DNA of 64,000 bases from an uncultured Aquimarina sp. (GCA_947496355.1 CANMCO010000004.1:310001-374000); one strand, 5' to 3'. Counted from the stretch's first letter, positions 1-8,796 are shown. Numbers and translations: made by a program. The notes: generated by a model not told the origin, from the letters alone.

Positions 1-53
1 TTGCGAGTATCATACTTTTAAGGAGATTTTAACAAAGTACTTGTACTTACCAA

Positions 54-90
54 ATAAAAAAGCCCCCTGAGAAAAAATCTCTTGAGGCTC
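54..90 (-). terminator. Rho-independent terminator of the SDR gene
   Basis: Read on the minus strand, an imperfect stem (AGCCTC..GAGA pairing with TCTC..GGGGCT) is followed by a run of T. It lies just downstream of the SDR stop codon, so it most likely ends the tetR-SDR transcript. Confidence 0.7.
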
Positions 91-107
91 GTATTATTTA
101 TAAAACT

Positions 108-890
108 CTATTTGGCTTTATCTTGAACGCTTCTGGTAATCATAGTAACCATTTTTCTAGGTATAAACCTTACAGAATTCGCTAAAACTGTATTCATAAA
201 TCCATGAATTGCGACCTGCTTACCTTTCATCATTGCTTTATAGCCATATTTGGCAACCTCTTTTGATGATGGAAGCTTTTTACCTTTTACCAATTTACTT
301 TCTTCCATTTCGGCTACGGACTGAAAACCAGTGGACGTAGCTCCAGGACAAAGTGCTGTTACTGTAACATTTTTATCTTTAAGTTCATTAGCTATAGCTT
401 CAGAGAAATGTAAAACATATGCTTTGGTCGCATAATAAATCGCCATTGTTGGTCCCGGTTGAAAAGCGGCTGTAGAGGCTACATTCATTATTTTCCCGTT
501 ATTGCGGGTAACCATATCTTTAAGATATAGTTTGGTGAATTGTGTAAGCGTGGTTATATTAAGCTCAATCATTCTGTGCTCCTTCTCCCAATTTGTTTCA
601 TAGAACATTCCAAAATCTCCAAAACCAGCATTATTAATTAAATAGTCAATCTGGATTTCTTTTTGATTGGTTATATTATAAACTATCTGAGCGGCATTTG
701 GAATGGAGAGATCCTGAGTAATTACAAGTACACTAATCTTATATTGTTCCTCTAACTGCTTTTTGAGTTCCTCTAGTTTAGGCCGGTTTCGTGCAACCAA
801 AATAAGATTATCTCCTTTTGATGCAAGTACTTTGGCCAGTTCTAATCCGATCCCACTTGATGCTCCTGTTATTAAAGCTGTTTTTTTCAT
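108..890 (-). CDS. SDR family NAD(P)-dependent oxidoreductase
   Basis: Classical short-chain dehydrogenase/reductase of 260 residues, the usual family length. The cofactor motif TGASSGIG is at residues 8-15, NNAG at 86-89, the catalytic serine around 139 and the YxxxK pair at Y152/K156. The substrate cannot be read from sequence; relatives of this DltE/YqjQ-like type act on lipid-like or small carbonyl substrates. The gene lies 46 bases downstream of a TetR regulator on the same strand. An operator-like palindrome sits in that gap, so the TetR protein probably controls it. The ATG at 890 is the only reasonable start. Confidence 0.92.
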   Translation of the reverse strand: MKKTALITGASSGIGLELAKVLASKGDNLILVARNRPKLEELKKQLEEQYKISVLVITQDLSIPNAAQIVYNITNQKEIQIDYLINNAGFGDFGMFYETNWEKEHRMIELNITTLTQFTKLYLKDMVTRNNGKIMNVASTAAFQPGPTMAIYYATKAYVLHFSEAIANELKDKNVTVTALCPGATSTGFQSVAEMEESKLVKGKKLPSSKEVAKYGYKAMMKGKQVAIHGFMNTVLANSVRFIPRKMVTMITRSVQDKAK

Positions 891-905
891 TTAAAATTAT
901 TTTAG

Positions 906-919
906 TGAATAAATATTCA
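906..919. promoter_or_regulatory. Operator-like palindrome O1 upstream of SDR gene
   Basis: TGAATAAATATTCA has six-base inverted arms and fits TGAAT-N4-ATTCA. Two related sites precede the TetR gene (1541-1554 and 1569-1582). Its place in the tetR-SDR gap suggests that the TetR protein also binds before the SDR gene. Binding is inferred from symmetry and repetition. Confidence 0.55.
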
Positions 920-936
920 TTTAAAAATCAAAAAAA

Positions 937-1512
937 TTATTCTCCGATACTATTCCACGCCATCTTAAAACATGTATGCATGCTATTCTTCTGAAGCTCA
1001 ATATTTCCTTTCACAATCATCTTTACAATTTCATGAATTGATCCTTGTAAATGCGCCTTGATGATTTCGACATCCAATCCTTTAATATAGCCTTGTTTCT
1101 GACCGTCTAACAAGAATTGATCAAGAGATTCGAAATACGAATCTGTAGTTTCCATGTTAACTTCAGAAATATACCCACTATAAATAAACTGCTCTACAAA
1201 AAGCATTTTCTCAGGGTATTGAAGGCAATAACTAAAATATCCATACCACATAGCTTTAAAGGTTTCATAGAAAGTTTCTTTCAAATACTCCGGACTTATG
1301 ATTGCAGCTGCAATTTCCTTTTTGGTTACTACATACACATCATTAATAAGATCTTCTTTACTAGAATAATATACATATAATGTACCTGTTGCCACGCCAG
1401 ATTTCTTAGCTACCTCAGCCATTTTCAAGCCAGAAAAACCCGTTTTGGTAACCAATTCTATTGTGGCTTTATGAATAGCATTAACCTTATTTTGATCCTT
1501 TAACTTTGGCAT
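937..1512 (-). CDS. TetR/AcrR family transcriptional regulator
   Basis: About 191 residues. The N-terminal helix-turn-helix segment is typical of TetR (residues about 10-55, with GFSGLKMAEVAKKSGVATGT and then YVYYSSKEDL). The C-terminal ligand-binding half is divergent, so no ligand can be named. The frame is open to a TTG at 1533, but that TTG lies inside a TATATTTG promoter box (1531-1538). The ATG at 1512 (MPKLKDQ) is therefore the preferred start. Two palindromes upstream and one after the gene suggest autorepression and control of the adjacent SDR gene. Confidence 0.92.
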   Translation of the reverse strand: MPKLKDQNKVNAIHKATIELVTKTGFSGLKMAEVAKKSGVATGTLYVYYSSKEDLINDVYVVTKKEIAAAIISPEYLKETFYETFKAMWYGYFSYCLQYPEKMLFVEQFIYSGYISEVNMETTDSYFESLDQFLLDGQKQGYIKGLDVEIIKAHLQGSIHEIVKMIVKGNIELQKNSMHTCFKMAWNSIGE

Positions 1513-1530
1513 AGTCCTTATAACTGTGTG

Positions 1531-1538
1531 CAAATATA
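1531..1538 (-). promoter_or_regulatory. TAnnTTTG -7 promoter box of the tetR gene
   Basis: TATATTTG on the minus strand matches the Bacteroidota -7 element and lies 18 bases before the ATG at 1512. Palindrome O2 abuts it directly upstream, a good position for repression. No TTG at -33 spacing is visible. Confidence 0.6.
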
Positions 1539-1556
1539 AGTGAATTAAAATTCACT
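1539..1556. promoter_or_regulatory. Operator-like palindrome O2 at the tetR promoter
   Basis: AGTGAATTAAAATTCACT has perfect seven-base arms around TAAA and abuts the promoter box of the TetR gene. It shares TGAAT-N4-ATTCA with O1 and O3. Confidence 0.6.
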
Positions 1557-1568
1557 TTAAAAAATAAA

Positions 1569-1582
1569 TGAATATTTATTCG
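1569..1582. promoter_or_regulatory. Operator-like palindrome O3
   Basis: TGAATATTTATTCG is the reverse-complement form of O1 with one end base changed. Its centre is 28 bases from the centre of O2. It may be a second binding site for the TetR dimer. Confidence 0.45.
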
Positions 1583-1614
1583 CTATAAGAATATAAATTA
1601 TATTTATTTAAGAA

Positions 1615-3597
1615 TTATTTCCTTCTGAAGTTTTTCAAGCCTTTTTTCAACCATTTTAGGTATTCGCTAGTATCAGGAGTATATGCCGTTGTGGCATTCA
1701 GTAATTTCATATCTGTGTTTAAAAGAACATAGTATGGTTGGGAATTATTTTGGAAATTTACTGTTTGAAAAGTTGCCCATTTATCACCTACAGTTCTGAT
1801 ATCTTTAACTCTTCCATCTGGTTTCAAAAATTTAAATTGATCTTTTTTAGATAACTTCTCGCGATCGTCTACATATAAAGAAATTAAGATGTACTCATTT
1901 TTAAGGATTTCGATAATTTCAGGGTGGCTCCAAACTTGTTCTTCCATTTTACGGCAATTAACACAAGCCCAACCCGTAAAATCTAGCATAACAGGTTTCT
2001 TTTGCTGTTTAGCAGCTTGTATACCTTCTTCGAAATCAGTGTATGCATTCAAACCTAATGGACCATGTGCTTCTTTTTCATAAACACTATAAAATAAAGG
2101 AGGAGGAAAACCGCTTAACAGTTTTAGGTTTGCATAGGCTGTATTGCTAAGTCCCGGGAGTAAATAAATGACAAAAGCCAATGTTAGTGCCCCAAGGCTT
2201 TTTCTTGTCATGCTTAATTTTTGAATTGGGCCATCATGCGGAAACCGAATTTTTCCAAAAAGATACAATGTCATACTTATCCCGATAACTATCCAGATAG
2301 CAATAAAAACTTCTCTTTTTAGAATTCCCCAATGTTCTACAAGGTCTGCATTGGATAAAAATTTGAAAGCCAAAGCTAACTCCAGGAACCCTAATACCAC
2401 TTTTACTGTATTTAACCATCCACCACTTTTAGGTAAAGAATTTAGCCAGTTTGGAAACAGTGCAAATAAAGCAAATGGTAAAGCTAAAGCAAGACCAAAA
2501 CCTCCCATTCCAAAACTAAGCTGAATAGCACCTCCATCACTACTAAGAGAACCTCCCAATAGCGAACCTAAAATTGGACCTGTACACGAAAAAGACACCA
2601 AAGCCAATGTTAAAGCCATAAAAAACACTCCTAATATCCCACCAACGCTAGTTGCTTTGTTATCCATTTTATTACTCCATGAAGCTGGTAATGTAATTTC
2701 GAAATAACCAAAAAATGATATGGCGAAAACGATAAAAATGATGAAGAAAACAATATTAAGAGTGACATTTGTTGAGATATTGTTTAATATTTCTGGATCC
2801 AAGGAATCTAGTAAATGGAAAGGTAAGCTAAGTAACACATAGATTGCAAAGATGAAAAAACCGTATAATAATGCATTAAATAGTCCTTTTTTCTTATCCT
2901 TAGCGCTTTTTGTGAAAAAAGATACTGTAAGAGGTATCATTGGGAAAACACATGGTGTTAATAAAGCAATTAATCCGCCTAAAAATCCTAAAATAAATAT
3001 ATTTAGGTAACTTTTCTTTTCTACCTGATCCGTGGGAAAAGCTTCTTTACCCTGTACTTCTATATATAATGCTTCTGACTTATTTCTATCATCTGTAGTA
3101 ATAGTCGACAGGTCACCTTTATTCTCTATTGCCTCTCCCGTAATACTTAGATCAAATTCTATAACCTCAGGTGCAAGGCATTTCTCATCATCACATACCG
3201 AGAAAAAGACTTCAGCCTTAATAACCTTTAGATTCTTATCAACAAGCTTAATTTTTTGTGTGAAATTTACTTTATCTTCAAAATACTTCACATCCATCTC
3301 GAAGATGTTGTCATATTTTTCAATACCTTTTGGTTCTATTGTTTCTCCTACAAGAGTAAAAGTATCTGCAGTATTGTTGAAAGTAAATTCTGTTGGTGTT
3401 GGAGCTATCTCATCGGTCTCTGCTTCTTTTTGTGAATATAAATGCCATCCTGGATCCAGAGTTGCTTCAAAGTGTAATATATAGACATCCTCTGCTTCCT
3501 TTTCTATACCGGCCTCCCATTTAATTGGATCCAGTGTTTGAGAAAAAAGTGTTGTAGAGAATAGTAATGTTATAAGTAATAATAAGATGTTACGCAT
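1615..3597 (-). CDS. dsbD: Thiol:disulfide interchange protein DsbD-like
   Basis: 660-residue inner-membrane protein that would carry electrons from cytoplasmic thioredoxin to the periplasm. A signal peptide (about 1-20) precedes a DsbD alpha-like periplasmic domain (about 25-165). An eight-helix CcdA-type core follows, with its two transmembrane cysteines in TPCVFP and SFSCTGP. A C-terminal thioredoxin-like domain carries CVNC at residues 545-548. The layout matches full-length DsbD. The ATG overlaps the tilS stop by one base (TAATG), so the two genes are probably translationally coupled. Confidence 0.93.
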   Translation of the reverse strand: MRNILLLLITLLFSTTLFSQTLDPIKWEAGIEKEAEDVYILHFEATLDPGWHLYSQKEAETDEIAPTPTEFTFNNTADTFTLVGETIEPKGIEKYDNIFEMDVKYFEDKVNFTQKIKLVDKNLKVIKAEVFFSVCDDEKCLAPEVIEFDLSITGEAIENKGDLSTITTDDRNKSEALYIEVQGKEAFPTDQVEKKSYLNIFILGFLGGLIALLTPCVFPMIPLTVSFFTKSAKDKKKGLFNALLYGFFIFAIYVLLSLPFHLLDSLDPEILNNISTNVTLNIVFFIIFIVFAISFFGYFEITLPASWSNKMDNKATSVGGILGVFFMALTLALVSFSCTGPILGSLLGGSLSSDGGAIQLSFGMGGFGLALALPFALFALFPNWLNSLPKSGGWLNTVKVVLGFLELALAFKFLSNADLVEHWGILKREVFIAIWIVIGISMTLYLFGKIRFPHDGPIQKLSMTRKSLGALTLAFVIYLLPGLSNTAYANLKLLSGFPPPLFYSVYEKEAHGPLGLNAYTDFEEGIQAAKQQKKPVMLDFTGWACVNCRKMEEQVWSHPEIIEILKNEYILISLYVDDREKLSKKDQFKFLKPDGRVKDIRTVGDKWATFQTVNFQNNSQPYYVLLNTDMKLLNATTAYTPDTSEYLKWLKKGLKNFRRK

Positions 3598-4916
3598 TAG
3601 GTTATTGTAATTTTTAGAATTTGTTTCGTTTGGGGTGTTATCTTAAATCTGTTATCTGCTCTATAATTAATAATCCAGAGGATTTCTTCACCAGAACATA
3701 GTAACCATATTCTTTCTTTAGCTAATAAAGATAATTTTTCGTCTTTAAAATATTTACTTAACTTCTTTTTACCTTTCATTCCCAGTGGATAAAAGTAGTC
3801 GCCTTCTCTCCATTTTCTTACAGTAAGGGGATATTTTAACTTTTCTTTATCAGCATAAACTGTTTTCAAATCCACGTCTGACATTTCTTGAACAAACTGT
3901 AACTTCAACATTCCTGAGGGAGTCATAATCATATTTTCCTCTTCTGGGATAGTATATGTTCTGTCAGATATTTTTTCAGAAATAGGACTTAATAATAGAT
4001 AATCTCTATCTTTTACTAATCTATAGGATCTTGAAAAAATCTGTTTCCCGGGCTGCGCCGTTATAATCTGTGCGATATCGTCCCAGGCAGTAAAATCATA
4101 ATGATCCTTTAATAAATAATATAGACAAATCTTTGGGTTTCCGTATTCATAAAGCTCTCTTATAGGTATTTTAATTATTTCTCCTTCTCCATGTTCGTAT
4201 AGTTCTGACCGTAATCTGAGCACCTGGCTTTGTATAAATTCTCTACTTTGTTTTAGGTGTTCTAAAGTAGTTTGAAAATTTTGTAAAAACTGGGGGTTCA
4301 CAGATTTTAATTCTGGAATAACATTATGTCTTAACTTATTTCTCAAATATTTGGTACTGCTATTACTACTATCTTCTCTCCATAACATATTTTTTTCCTG
4401 GGCAAATTTTAAAATTTGATCTCTTGAAAAGGGTAGTAATGGTCTAATATAGGTGTCGTTTATTTCTGGTATACCTGTTAACCCTTCTATACCTGTACCC
4501 CTAGAGAGGTTTATTAAAAACGTTTCAAGATTATCATCTGCGTGGTGTGCTGTGAGAATATAATCATACTGGTATTCTTGGGCAATCTTATCAAACCAAC
4601 TATACCTTAGCTCTCTTGCTGCCATTTGAATAGAAAGGCGATGATCCTTGGCATATTGTTCTGTATCAAAATCTGTACTAAAAAACGGAGCGTGTATTTG
4701 GCCTGCAAGTTCAGTTACAAACTTTTTATCTTCATCGCTCTCGGATCCTCTTAATTTAAAATTACAATGCGCCACTCCTATTTCCAAATTCAATAGAGCA
4801 CTAAGCCTAGTAAGGACCACACTATCTAATCCTCCACTACAGGCAATTAGCAATCTGCCTTTGGATAAAAAGGAAAGATGAGTCGTAATATGCTCTTTAA
4901 ATTCTTTTAACAACAA
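3597..4916 (-). CDS. tilS: tRNA(Ile)-lysidine synthase
   Basis: 439-residue N-type ATP pyrophosphatase that converts C34 of the CAU-anticodon isoleucine tRNA to lysidine, so that it reads AUA. The PP-loop SGGLDS is at residues 27-32, and the N-terminal catalytic domain and C-terminal TilS domains are both present. The start must be a TTG at 4916 (or the next codon, also TTG), because an in-frame stop lies two codons upstream and the PP-loop follows closely. It heads a two-gene unit with dsbD. A complete TTG-N19-TATCTTTG promoter is upstream. Confidence 0.95.
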   Translation of the reverse strand: MLLKEFKEHITTHLSFLSKGRLLIACSGGLDSVVLTRLSALLNLEIGVAHCNFKLRGSESDEDKKFVTELAGQIHAPFFSTDFDTEQYAKDHRLSIQMAARELRYSWFDKIAQEYQYDYILTAHHADDNLETFLINLSRGTGIEGLTGIPEINDTYIRPLLPFSRDQILKFAQEKNMLWREDSSNSSTKYLRNKLRHNVIPELKSVNPQFLQNFQTTLEHLKQSREFIQSQVLRLRSELYEHGEGEIIKIPIRELYEYGNPKICLYYLLKDHYDFTAWDDIAQIITAQPGKQIFSRSYRLVKDRDYLLLSPISEKISDRTYTIPEEENMIMTPSGMLKLQFVQEMSDVDLKTVYADKEKLKYPLTVRKWREGDYFYPLGMKGKKKLSKYFKDEKLSLLAKERIWLLCSGEEILWIINYRADNRFKITPQTKQILKITIT

Positions 4917-4945
4917 ATTCTAAATTACTTCTTGTTATCTTTTTT

Positions 4946-4975
4946 CAAAGATACAATTTTGATTTGCTATGGCAA
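4946..4975 (-). promoter_or_regulatory. Promoter of tilS-dsbD
   Basis: On the minus strand TTG, 19 bases and TATCTTTG match the Bacteroidota -33/-7 consensus (TTG, about 17-23 bases, TAnnTTTG). It ends 29 bases before the TTG start of tilS. Confidence 0.7.
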
Positions 4976-5076
4976 TTACTATTAAAAGTGAATTTAAGTG
5001 TTGATTTTCAAGTTTTTAACATCAAATCTAGTTTGTTTTCGTTATTTTTAGGAATCAACTCTTAAATCACTCACTA

Positions 5077-5778
5077 ATGAATAGGACACAGGAACTACAG
5101 AAATTTTACGGAGCTGATGATCAAAGAGAATTCGGCAAAAAATTATTATCTATTGTACCCCACTTGCACCCCTATGTAAAACATCGATTATATATTGCAG
5201 AGAGTGTTGGGATTTTACCTCATAACATGTATTGTTCTAATGGCGTTATTGATGATGCCATTTTAAAACTGTATTACGATGATCTTGATGTAGAAATAGA
5301 TACTTTATCGTTAGAACTTAAGCTTTTCAAAATTGCAGATGGTATTATTGATGAATTATATGTGCGAGAAGGGTGGCATCAAAGAAGTATAAGTACCAAT
5401 CATTTTTTAAAAATTGAACTTGAAAAACTAGAAGAAACTTATACCGTAGAAGGTGATAATGAGCTTATAATGAAAGAAGAGTTAGATGATATTTGTTATC
5501 ATCAAAATTCTGAAAACAAACAAAATTTTATTTATGATGATCTTGATTCTGCTATAGTGAAAGTTATAGATTCTGAAGTTTCGTCAGCATCAAGAAAACA
5601 AAAGTTATTAGGTAAATTTTATAGTTGGCTACCTATGGAAGCCTCTAAGATTATTGATCTTTTTGTATTTGGAAGATTAAATTTTGAAGAAATTGCTACA
5701 ATAAAGGATCTTACTGCTCAAGAGGTTAAACAGATTATTATTGATGTAAGAAAAAGTTTTAGACGCAATTTGATTTAG
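5077..5778 (+). CDS. Sigma-70 region 4-like protein
   Basis: 233 residues with no signal peptide or membrane segment. The C-terminal 45 residues (FGRLNFEEIATIKDL..EVKQIIIDVRKSFRR) look like a sigma-70 region 4 helix-turn-helix. The N-terminal 150 residues are acidic and match no family I can name with certainty. It is transcribed divergently from tilS. It could be a divergent sigma factor or a DNA-binding protein that keeps only the -35-recognition fold; a canonical region 2 is not obvious. Confidence 0.7.
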   Translation: MNRTQELQKFYGADDQREFGKKLLSIVPHLHPYVKHRLYIAESVGILPHNMYCSNGVIDDAILKLYYDDLDVEIDTLSLELKLFKIADGIIDELYVREGWHQRSISTNHFLKIELEKLEETYTVEGDNELIMKEELDDICYHQNSENKQNFIYDDLDSAIVKVIDSEVSSASRKQKLLGKFYSWLPMEASKIIDLFVFGRLNFEEIATIKDLTAQEVKQIIIDVRKSFRRNLI

Positions 5779-5857
5779 GGGTAAGGTTTAGCTTGTGGGT
5801 GATGAGTTTTTCTTAACTATTTATTCTCAATAACTCAAATACTCATCTCTAGAAAAC

Positions 5858-7180
5858 TCACATCCCTTCTAGAACTTCTCTCATTGCTTTTGCTTTGAGC
5901 AAGCATTCTTCATATTCTTTATCTGGATCAGATTGGGCCGTTATCGCCCCTCCTACTGTATACGAAATATATTTTTCCTTTTCATTATAAAGAATACTTC
6001 GGATTACAACGTTAAAATCAAAATCTCCTCCTGGAGTAAAATAGCCAACCGCTCCGCTATACAGACCTCTTTTAGATTCTTCAAGTTCCTCTATAATTTG
6101 CATTGCAGAAATCTTTGGGGCACCAGTCATGCTTCCCATTGGGAAAGTCGTTTTTATGACATCAACAGGAGAAACTGTTTCATCGACCTCTGAAATCACG
6201 GTCGAGATCATTTGATGTACTTGCTTGAAGCTATAAATTTCACATAATTCTTCAACCAGAACCGAACCTTTTATTGCCGTTCTTGATAAATCATTACGAA
6301 CCAGATCCACAATCATTATATTCTCTGACCGCTCCTTAGGATCATTTTTAAGGTCTCTTATCATTTTTTGATCATCTAGGGAATCTTCTGATCGTTTTGC
6401 TGTACCCTTAATTGGTTGAGAAATAATTTTTTGCCCTTCCTTACGTAAATAACGCTCTGGTGAAGCCGACAGCAAATATTGATCATTCATTCTAAAGAAG
6501 GTAGCAAAAGGAGGTTTTGAAATATTGTTAAGATGACAATACGTTTGTAAAGGATCTATACAACTATCTTTCGCAAAAAATTCCTGACAAAAATTAGCTT
6601 CATAAATATCTCCTCGGTGAATATATGCCAACATCCTATTCACCTTTTCTTTGTATACATCTTTGGTAATTCGTAAGCTTATTTTAACTTTTCCGCACGG
6701 AGATTCCGTATCATTCTTTGTAAATGATGACATCCAAACATCTCTTGAAAGCCCAGAAATCTCATTAAAATCTTCTTCAATTTCATCATCAACCATTCTC
6801 AAGTATTGAACCTCCAGGATATTATCTTTAAGAAAAAAAAGTTTCTTGGGTTGGAAAAAATACAAATCCGGGAAGTGCAGATCATCAAGATTATTAGAAA
6901 CCAGATTTTCGGTATCATTTTTAAGATCATACGATAGATACCCAAAAATCCAATCTTTTGTTTGCTCCTGGTATTCTTTTAATTGATCAAAAGCCCCATC
7001 ATAATCTGTTTTAATCGATGTAAAAGCATCAACTGCCAATACCTTATCGTAGCTAGTATATTGCTGGGTGTATTCATTTGAATCTAACCAAACAATATCA
7101 TCAAATTGCTGTCCCCAATACAACAATTGATCTTTAAATTCTGATGGATTCTCTAAAGTATATTTTTTGACCCTTCGCAC
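5858..7180 (-). CDS. pabB: Aminodeoxychorismate synthase component I
   Basis: Chorismate-utilising enzyme that makes 4-amino-4-deoxychorismate for folate. The C-terminal domain carries QPIKGTAKR, DLVRNDLS and GSMTGAPK. The lysine in PIKGT is typical of PabB; TrpE usually has alanine there. The frame is open to a TTG at 7204, but that TTG is inside a TACTTTTG box and overlaps the preceding gene. The GTG at 7180 (MRRVKKYTLENP) is the likelier start, five bases after the preceding stop, and gives 440 residues. No pabA or pabC is adjacent. Confidence 0.88.
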   Translation of the reverse strand: MRRVKKYTLENPSEFKDQLLYWGQQFDDIVWLDSNEYTQQYTSYDKVLAVDAFTSIKTDYDGAFDQLKEYQEQTKDWIFGYLSYDLKNDTENLVSNNLDDLHFPDLYFFQPKKLFFLKDNILEVQYLRMVDDEIEEDFNEISGLSRDVWMSSFTKNDTESPCGKVKISLRITKDVYKEKVNRMLAYIHRGDIYEANFCQEFFAKDSCIDPLQTYCHLNNISKPPFATFFRMNDQYLLSASPERYLRKEGQKIISQPIKGTAKRSEDSLDDQKMIRDLKNDPKERSENIMIVDLVRNDLSRTAIKGSVLVEELCEIYSFKQVHQMISTVISEVDETVSPVDVIKTTFPMGSMTGAPKISAMQIIEELEESKRGLYSGAVGYFTPGGDFDFNVVIRSILYNEKEKYISYTVGGAITAQSDPDKEYEECLLKAKAMREVLEGM

Positions 7181-7184
7181 CTGA

Positions 7185-7724
7185 TCATTTGATTTGATGG
7201 GCAAAAGTACTGAGAACTTCGTTTAATCCCAATAAAAGTGTCTCGTCTGTTACAGTATTTGATTCTGTAGAAAAATTATCATAAAAAGATGGAAAACTAA
7301 AGCTTTCTATTATTTCTGCACCAAATCTGGGCAATACATTCTTTGCATATTCAAGAGAGCCTACTCCTCCTCTTTTTCCGGGAGCAGTGCTCATCAATAA
7401 TACTTTCTTTCCTTCTAAAAAATTACGATCTAATCGAGAAAGCCAATCTATTATGTTTTTAAAAAATGCACTCCAACTACCATTATGCTCATTTACCGAA
7501 ATAATCAGAGCATCCACTTCAAAAATTTCTTGTTTCAATTCTATAGTCATTTCTGGGAAACTATTATTCTTCTCTTCATCCTCACTGTACATTGGCATTG
7601 GATAACTAGTAAGATTAATAACTTTGACCTCATGTTCTTTTATTTCTGAAGCCACAAATTCTACTAGTTTTTGATTAATAGAAGTACTACTATTAGAGCC
7701 GGAAAAGGCAAGGATGTTTTTCAT
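7185..7724 (-). CDS. NADPH-dependent FMN reductase family protein
   Basis: About 179 residues with a flavodoxin-like fold. The phosphate-binding segment AFSGSNSSTS is at residues 5-14, and NEHNGSW and STAPGKRGGVG match NAD(P)H:FMN/quinone reductases of the azoreductase/YieF type. The frame is open further upstream, but the ATG at 7724 places the FMN-binding loop at the usual distance from the N-terminus. That extension also contains a TACTTTTG promoter box. It precedes pabB on the same strand. Confidence 0.88.
   Translation of the reverse strand: MKNILAFSGSNSSTSINQKLVEFVASEIKEHEVKVINLTSYPMPMYSEDEEKNNSFPEMTIELKQEIFEVDALIISVNEHNGSWSAFFKNIIDWLSRLDRNFLEGKKVLLMSTAPGKRGGVGSLEYAKNVLPRFGAEIIESFSFPSFYDNFSTESNTVTDETLLLGLNEVLSTFAHQIK
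7202..7232 (-). promoter_or_regulatory. Internal promoter for pabB
   Basis: TTG, 20 bases and TACTTTTG on the minus strand, within the last codons of the FMN reductase gene. The box ends 22 bases before the GTG start chosen for pabB and contains the rejected TTG. Confidence 0.5.
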
Positions 7725-7743
7725 TTGGACTATCTTAAGAAAC

Positions 7744-7777
7744 CAAAAGTAACTAAAATCAAGGTAAATCTTGGCAA
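7744..7777 (-). promoter_or_regulatory. Promoter of the FMN reductase gene
   Basis: TTG, 23 bases and TACTTTTG on the minus strand, ending 20 bases before the ATG at 7724. It fits the Bacteroidota consensus at the long end of the spacing range. Confidence 0.55.
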
Positions 7778-7778
7778 G

Positions 7779-7819
7779 AAAAAACACCTATTGTTTCAGA
7801 TAGGACAATAAGTGTTTTT
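7779..7819 (-). terminator. Terminator of the cysteine-rich lipoprotein gene
   Basis: Minus-strand stem AAAACACTTATTGT / ACAATAGGTGTTTT (one mismatch) followed by six T. It lies 45 bases after the lipoprotein stop codon. Confidence 0.65.
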
Positions 7820-7863
7820 ATGAAATATTAATGGCTAAAACTAAAGATTCTTAATTTCCAAAA

Positions 7864-8634
7864 TTAACCAATAGGAATATCAGGGCATTGTGAATAGTCA
7901 TAAGGTTCATCCCCCACCACTGTTGGTAGTTCTAAACCACAATTGTAAAAGTTACAACATGTAAAGAGAAGAAAGGCGCGGTCAAGTTCTAATGCAAATC
8001 GTTGTTCTATTGTCCTCGCGCATTCCCAGAAAGCATTATTACCTTCAGTTGTAAGACGATCAAACCCATCGCATTCACGCATTGCAATAAGATAAGGCTC
8101 TAAAGCATCTAAATACGGCGGTTCACATACTTCATAATAACAATGTACTTCTTCATTGCTCAAGTCCTTTAGTCCTATAACTTCACTAAGATCTAAATTA
8201 TATCTAATTAAAAGTAATTCATTAAATATCAAACCATCAATATCTGAATAGTTTTGGTTTCCAAGATCAAAACGGCGAGTTAATAGTTCCCATTCCTCGG
8301 TAAGTTGATCATAAGCGATATTCATTTGTTCGGGATCTTCAAACCCCAATGCCAAAGCCAGTGCTGTTTGTTGAGCATCGTTTAGTTTTAATTTTCCCGA
8401 AGTTTCTAAAATCTCTAAAGCTTTTTCACGGTCTTCAATTCGGTTTAGAACGAGTCCAACGTTTTTTATATACGCTTTAAACTTTGAATCCTCTGCAAAA
8501 TTCGCAAAATCTTCTACAGCCGTTTCGTCTGGGGTTTGTCCTTCATCAGCCGCATCACTGCTGCATGATAGAATAATAGTGCATACTAGACTACCTAATA
8601 CTATAGCTTTAAATAAGTTTTTAATTAATAACAT
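7864..8634 (-). CDS. Cysteine-rich lipoprotein of unknown function
   Basis: 256 residues from the ATG at 8634. The first 22 residues form a lipoprotein signal ending IILSC, so the protein is probably lipid-anchored in the envelope. The mature part is acidic and alpha-helical. Its C-terminal third is unusually rich in cysteine for this genome: CYYEVC, MRECDG, WECAR, FTCCNFYNC and SQCPD. These may form disulfides or bind metal. I recognise no family. A longer frame to 8709 exists but would bury the signal peptide. A TATTTTTG promoter box lies at 8659-8666. Confidence 0.8.
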   Translation of the reverse strand: MLLIKNLFKAIVLGSLVCTIILSCSSDAADEGQTPDETAVEDFANFAEDSKFKAYIKNVGLVLNRIEDREKALEILETSGKLKLNDAQQTALALALGFEDPEQMNIAYDQLTEEWELLTRRFDLGNQNYSDIDGLIFNELLLIRYNLDLSEVIGLKDLSNEEVHCYYEVCEPPYLDALEPYLIAMRECDGFDRLTTEGNNAFWECARTIEQRFALELDRAFLLFTCCNFYNCGLELPTVVGDEPYDYSQCPDIPIG

Positions 8635-8658
8635 AATTTGTGATTTTAAGTTGATTTC

Positions 8659-8666
8659 CAAAAATA
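8659..8666 (-). promoter_or_regulatory. TAnnTTTG box of the lipoprotein gene
   Basis: TATTTTTG on the minus strand, 24 bases before the ATG at 8634. A TTG lies 25 bases further upstream, slightly beyond the usual spacing. Confidence 0.5.
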
Positions 8667-8796
8667 GATAAGAATCAGATAAAAAAAGGTTCAAATTATA
8701 ATATGGCACCTCTAGATTCTTATTCTCTATTACAAATATTGATCTTAATTATGCTACTTAATAGTAAGCTAGTGAAATGAATCTCAGAAATAAGGC

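Noticed and set aside
3032..3484. 150-codon frame opposite dsbD
   Set aside because: It lies wholly within the well-supported dsbD gene on the other strand and has no recognisable domain.
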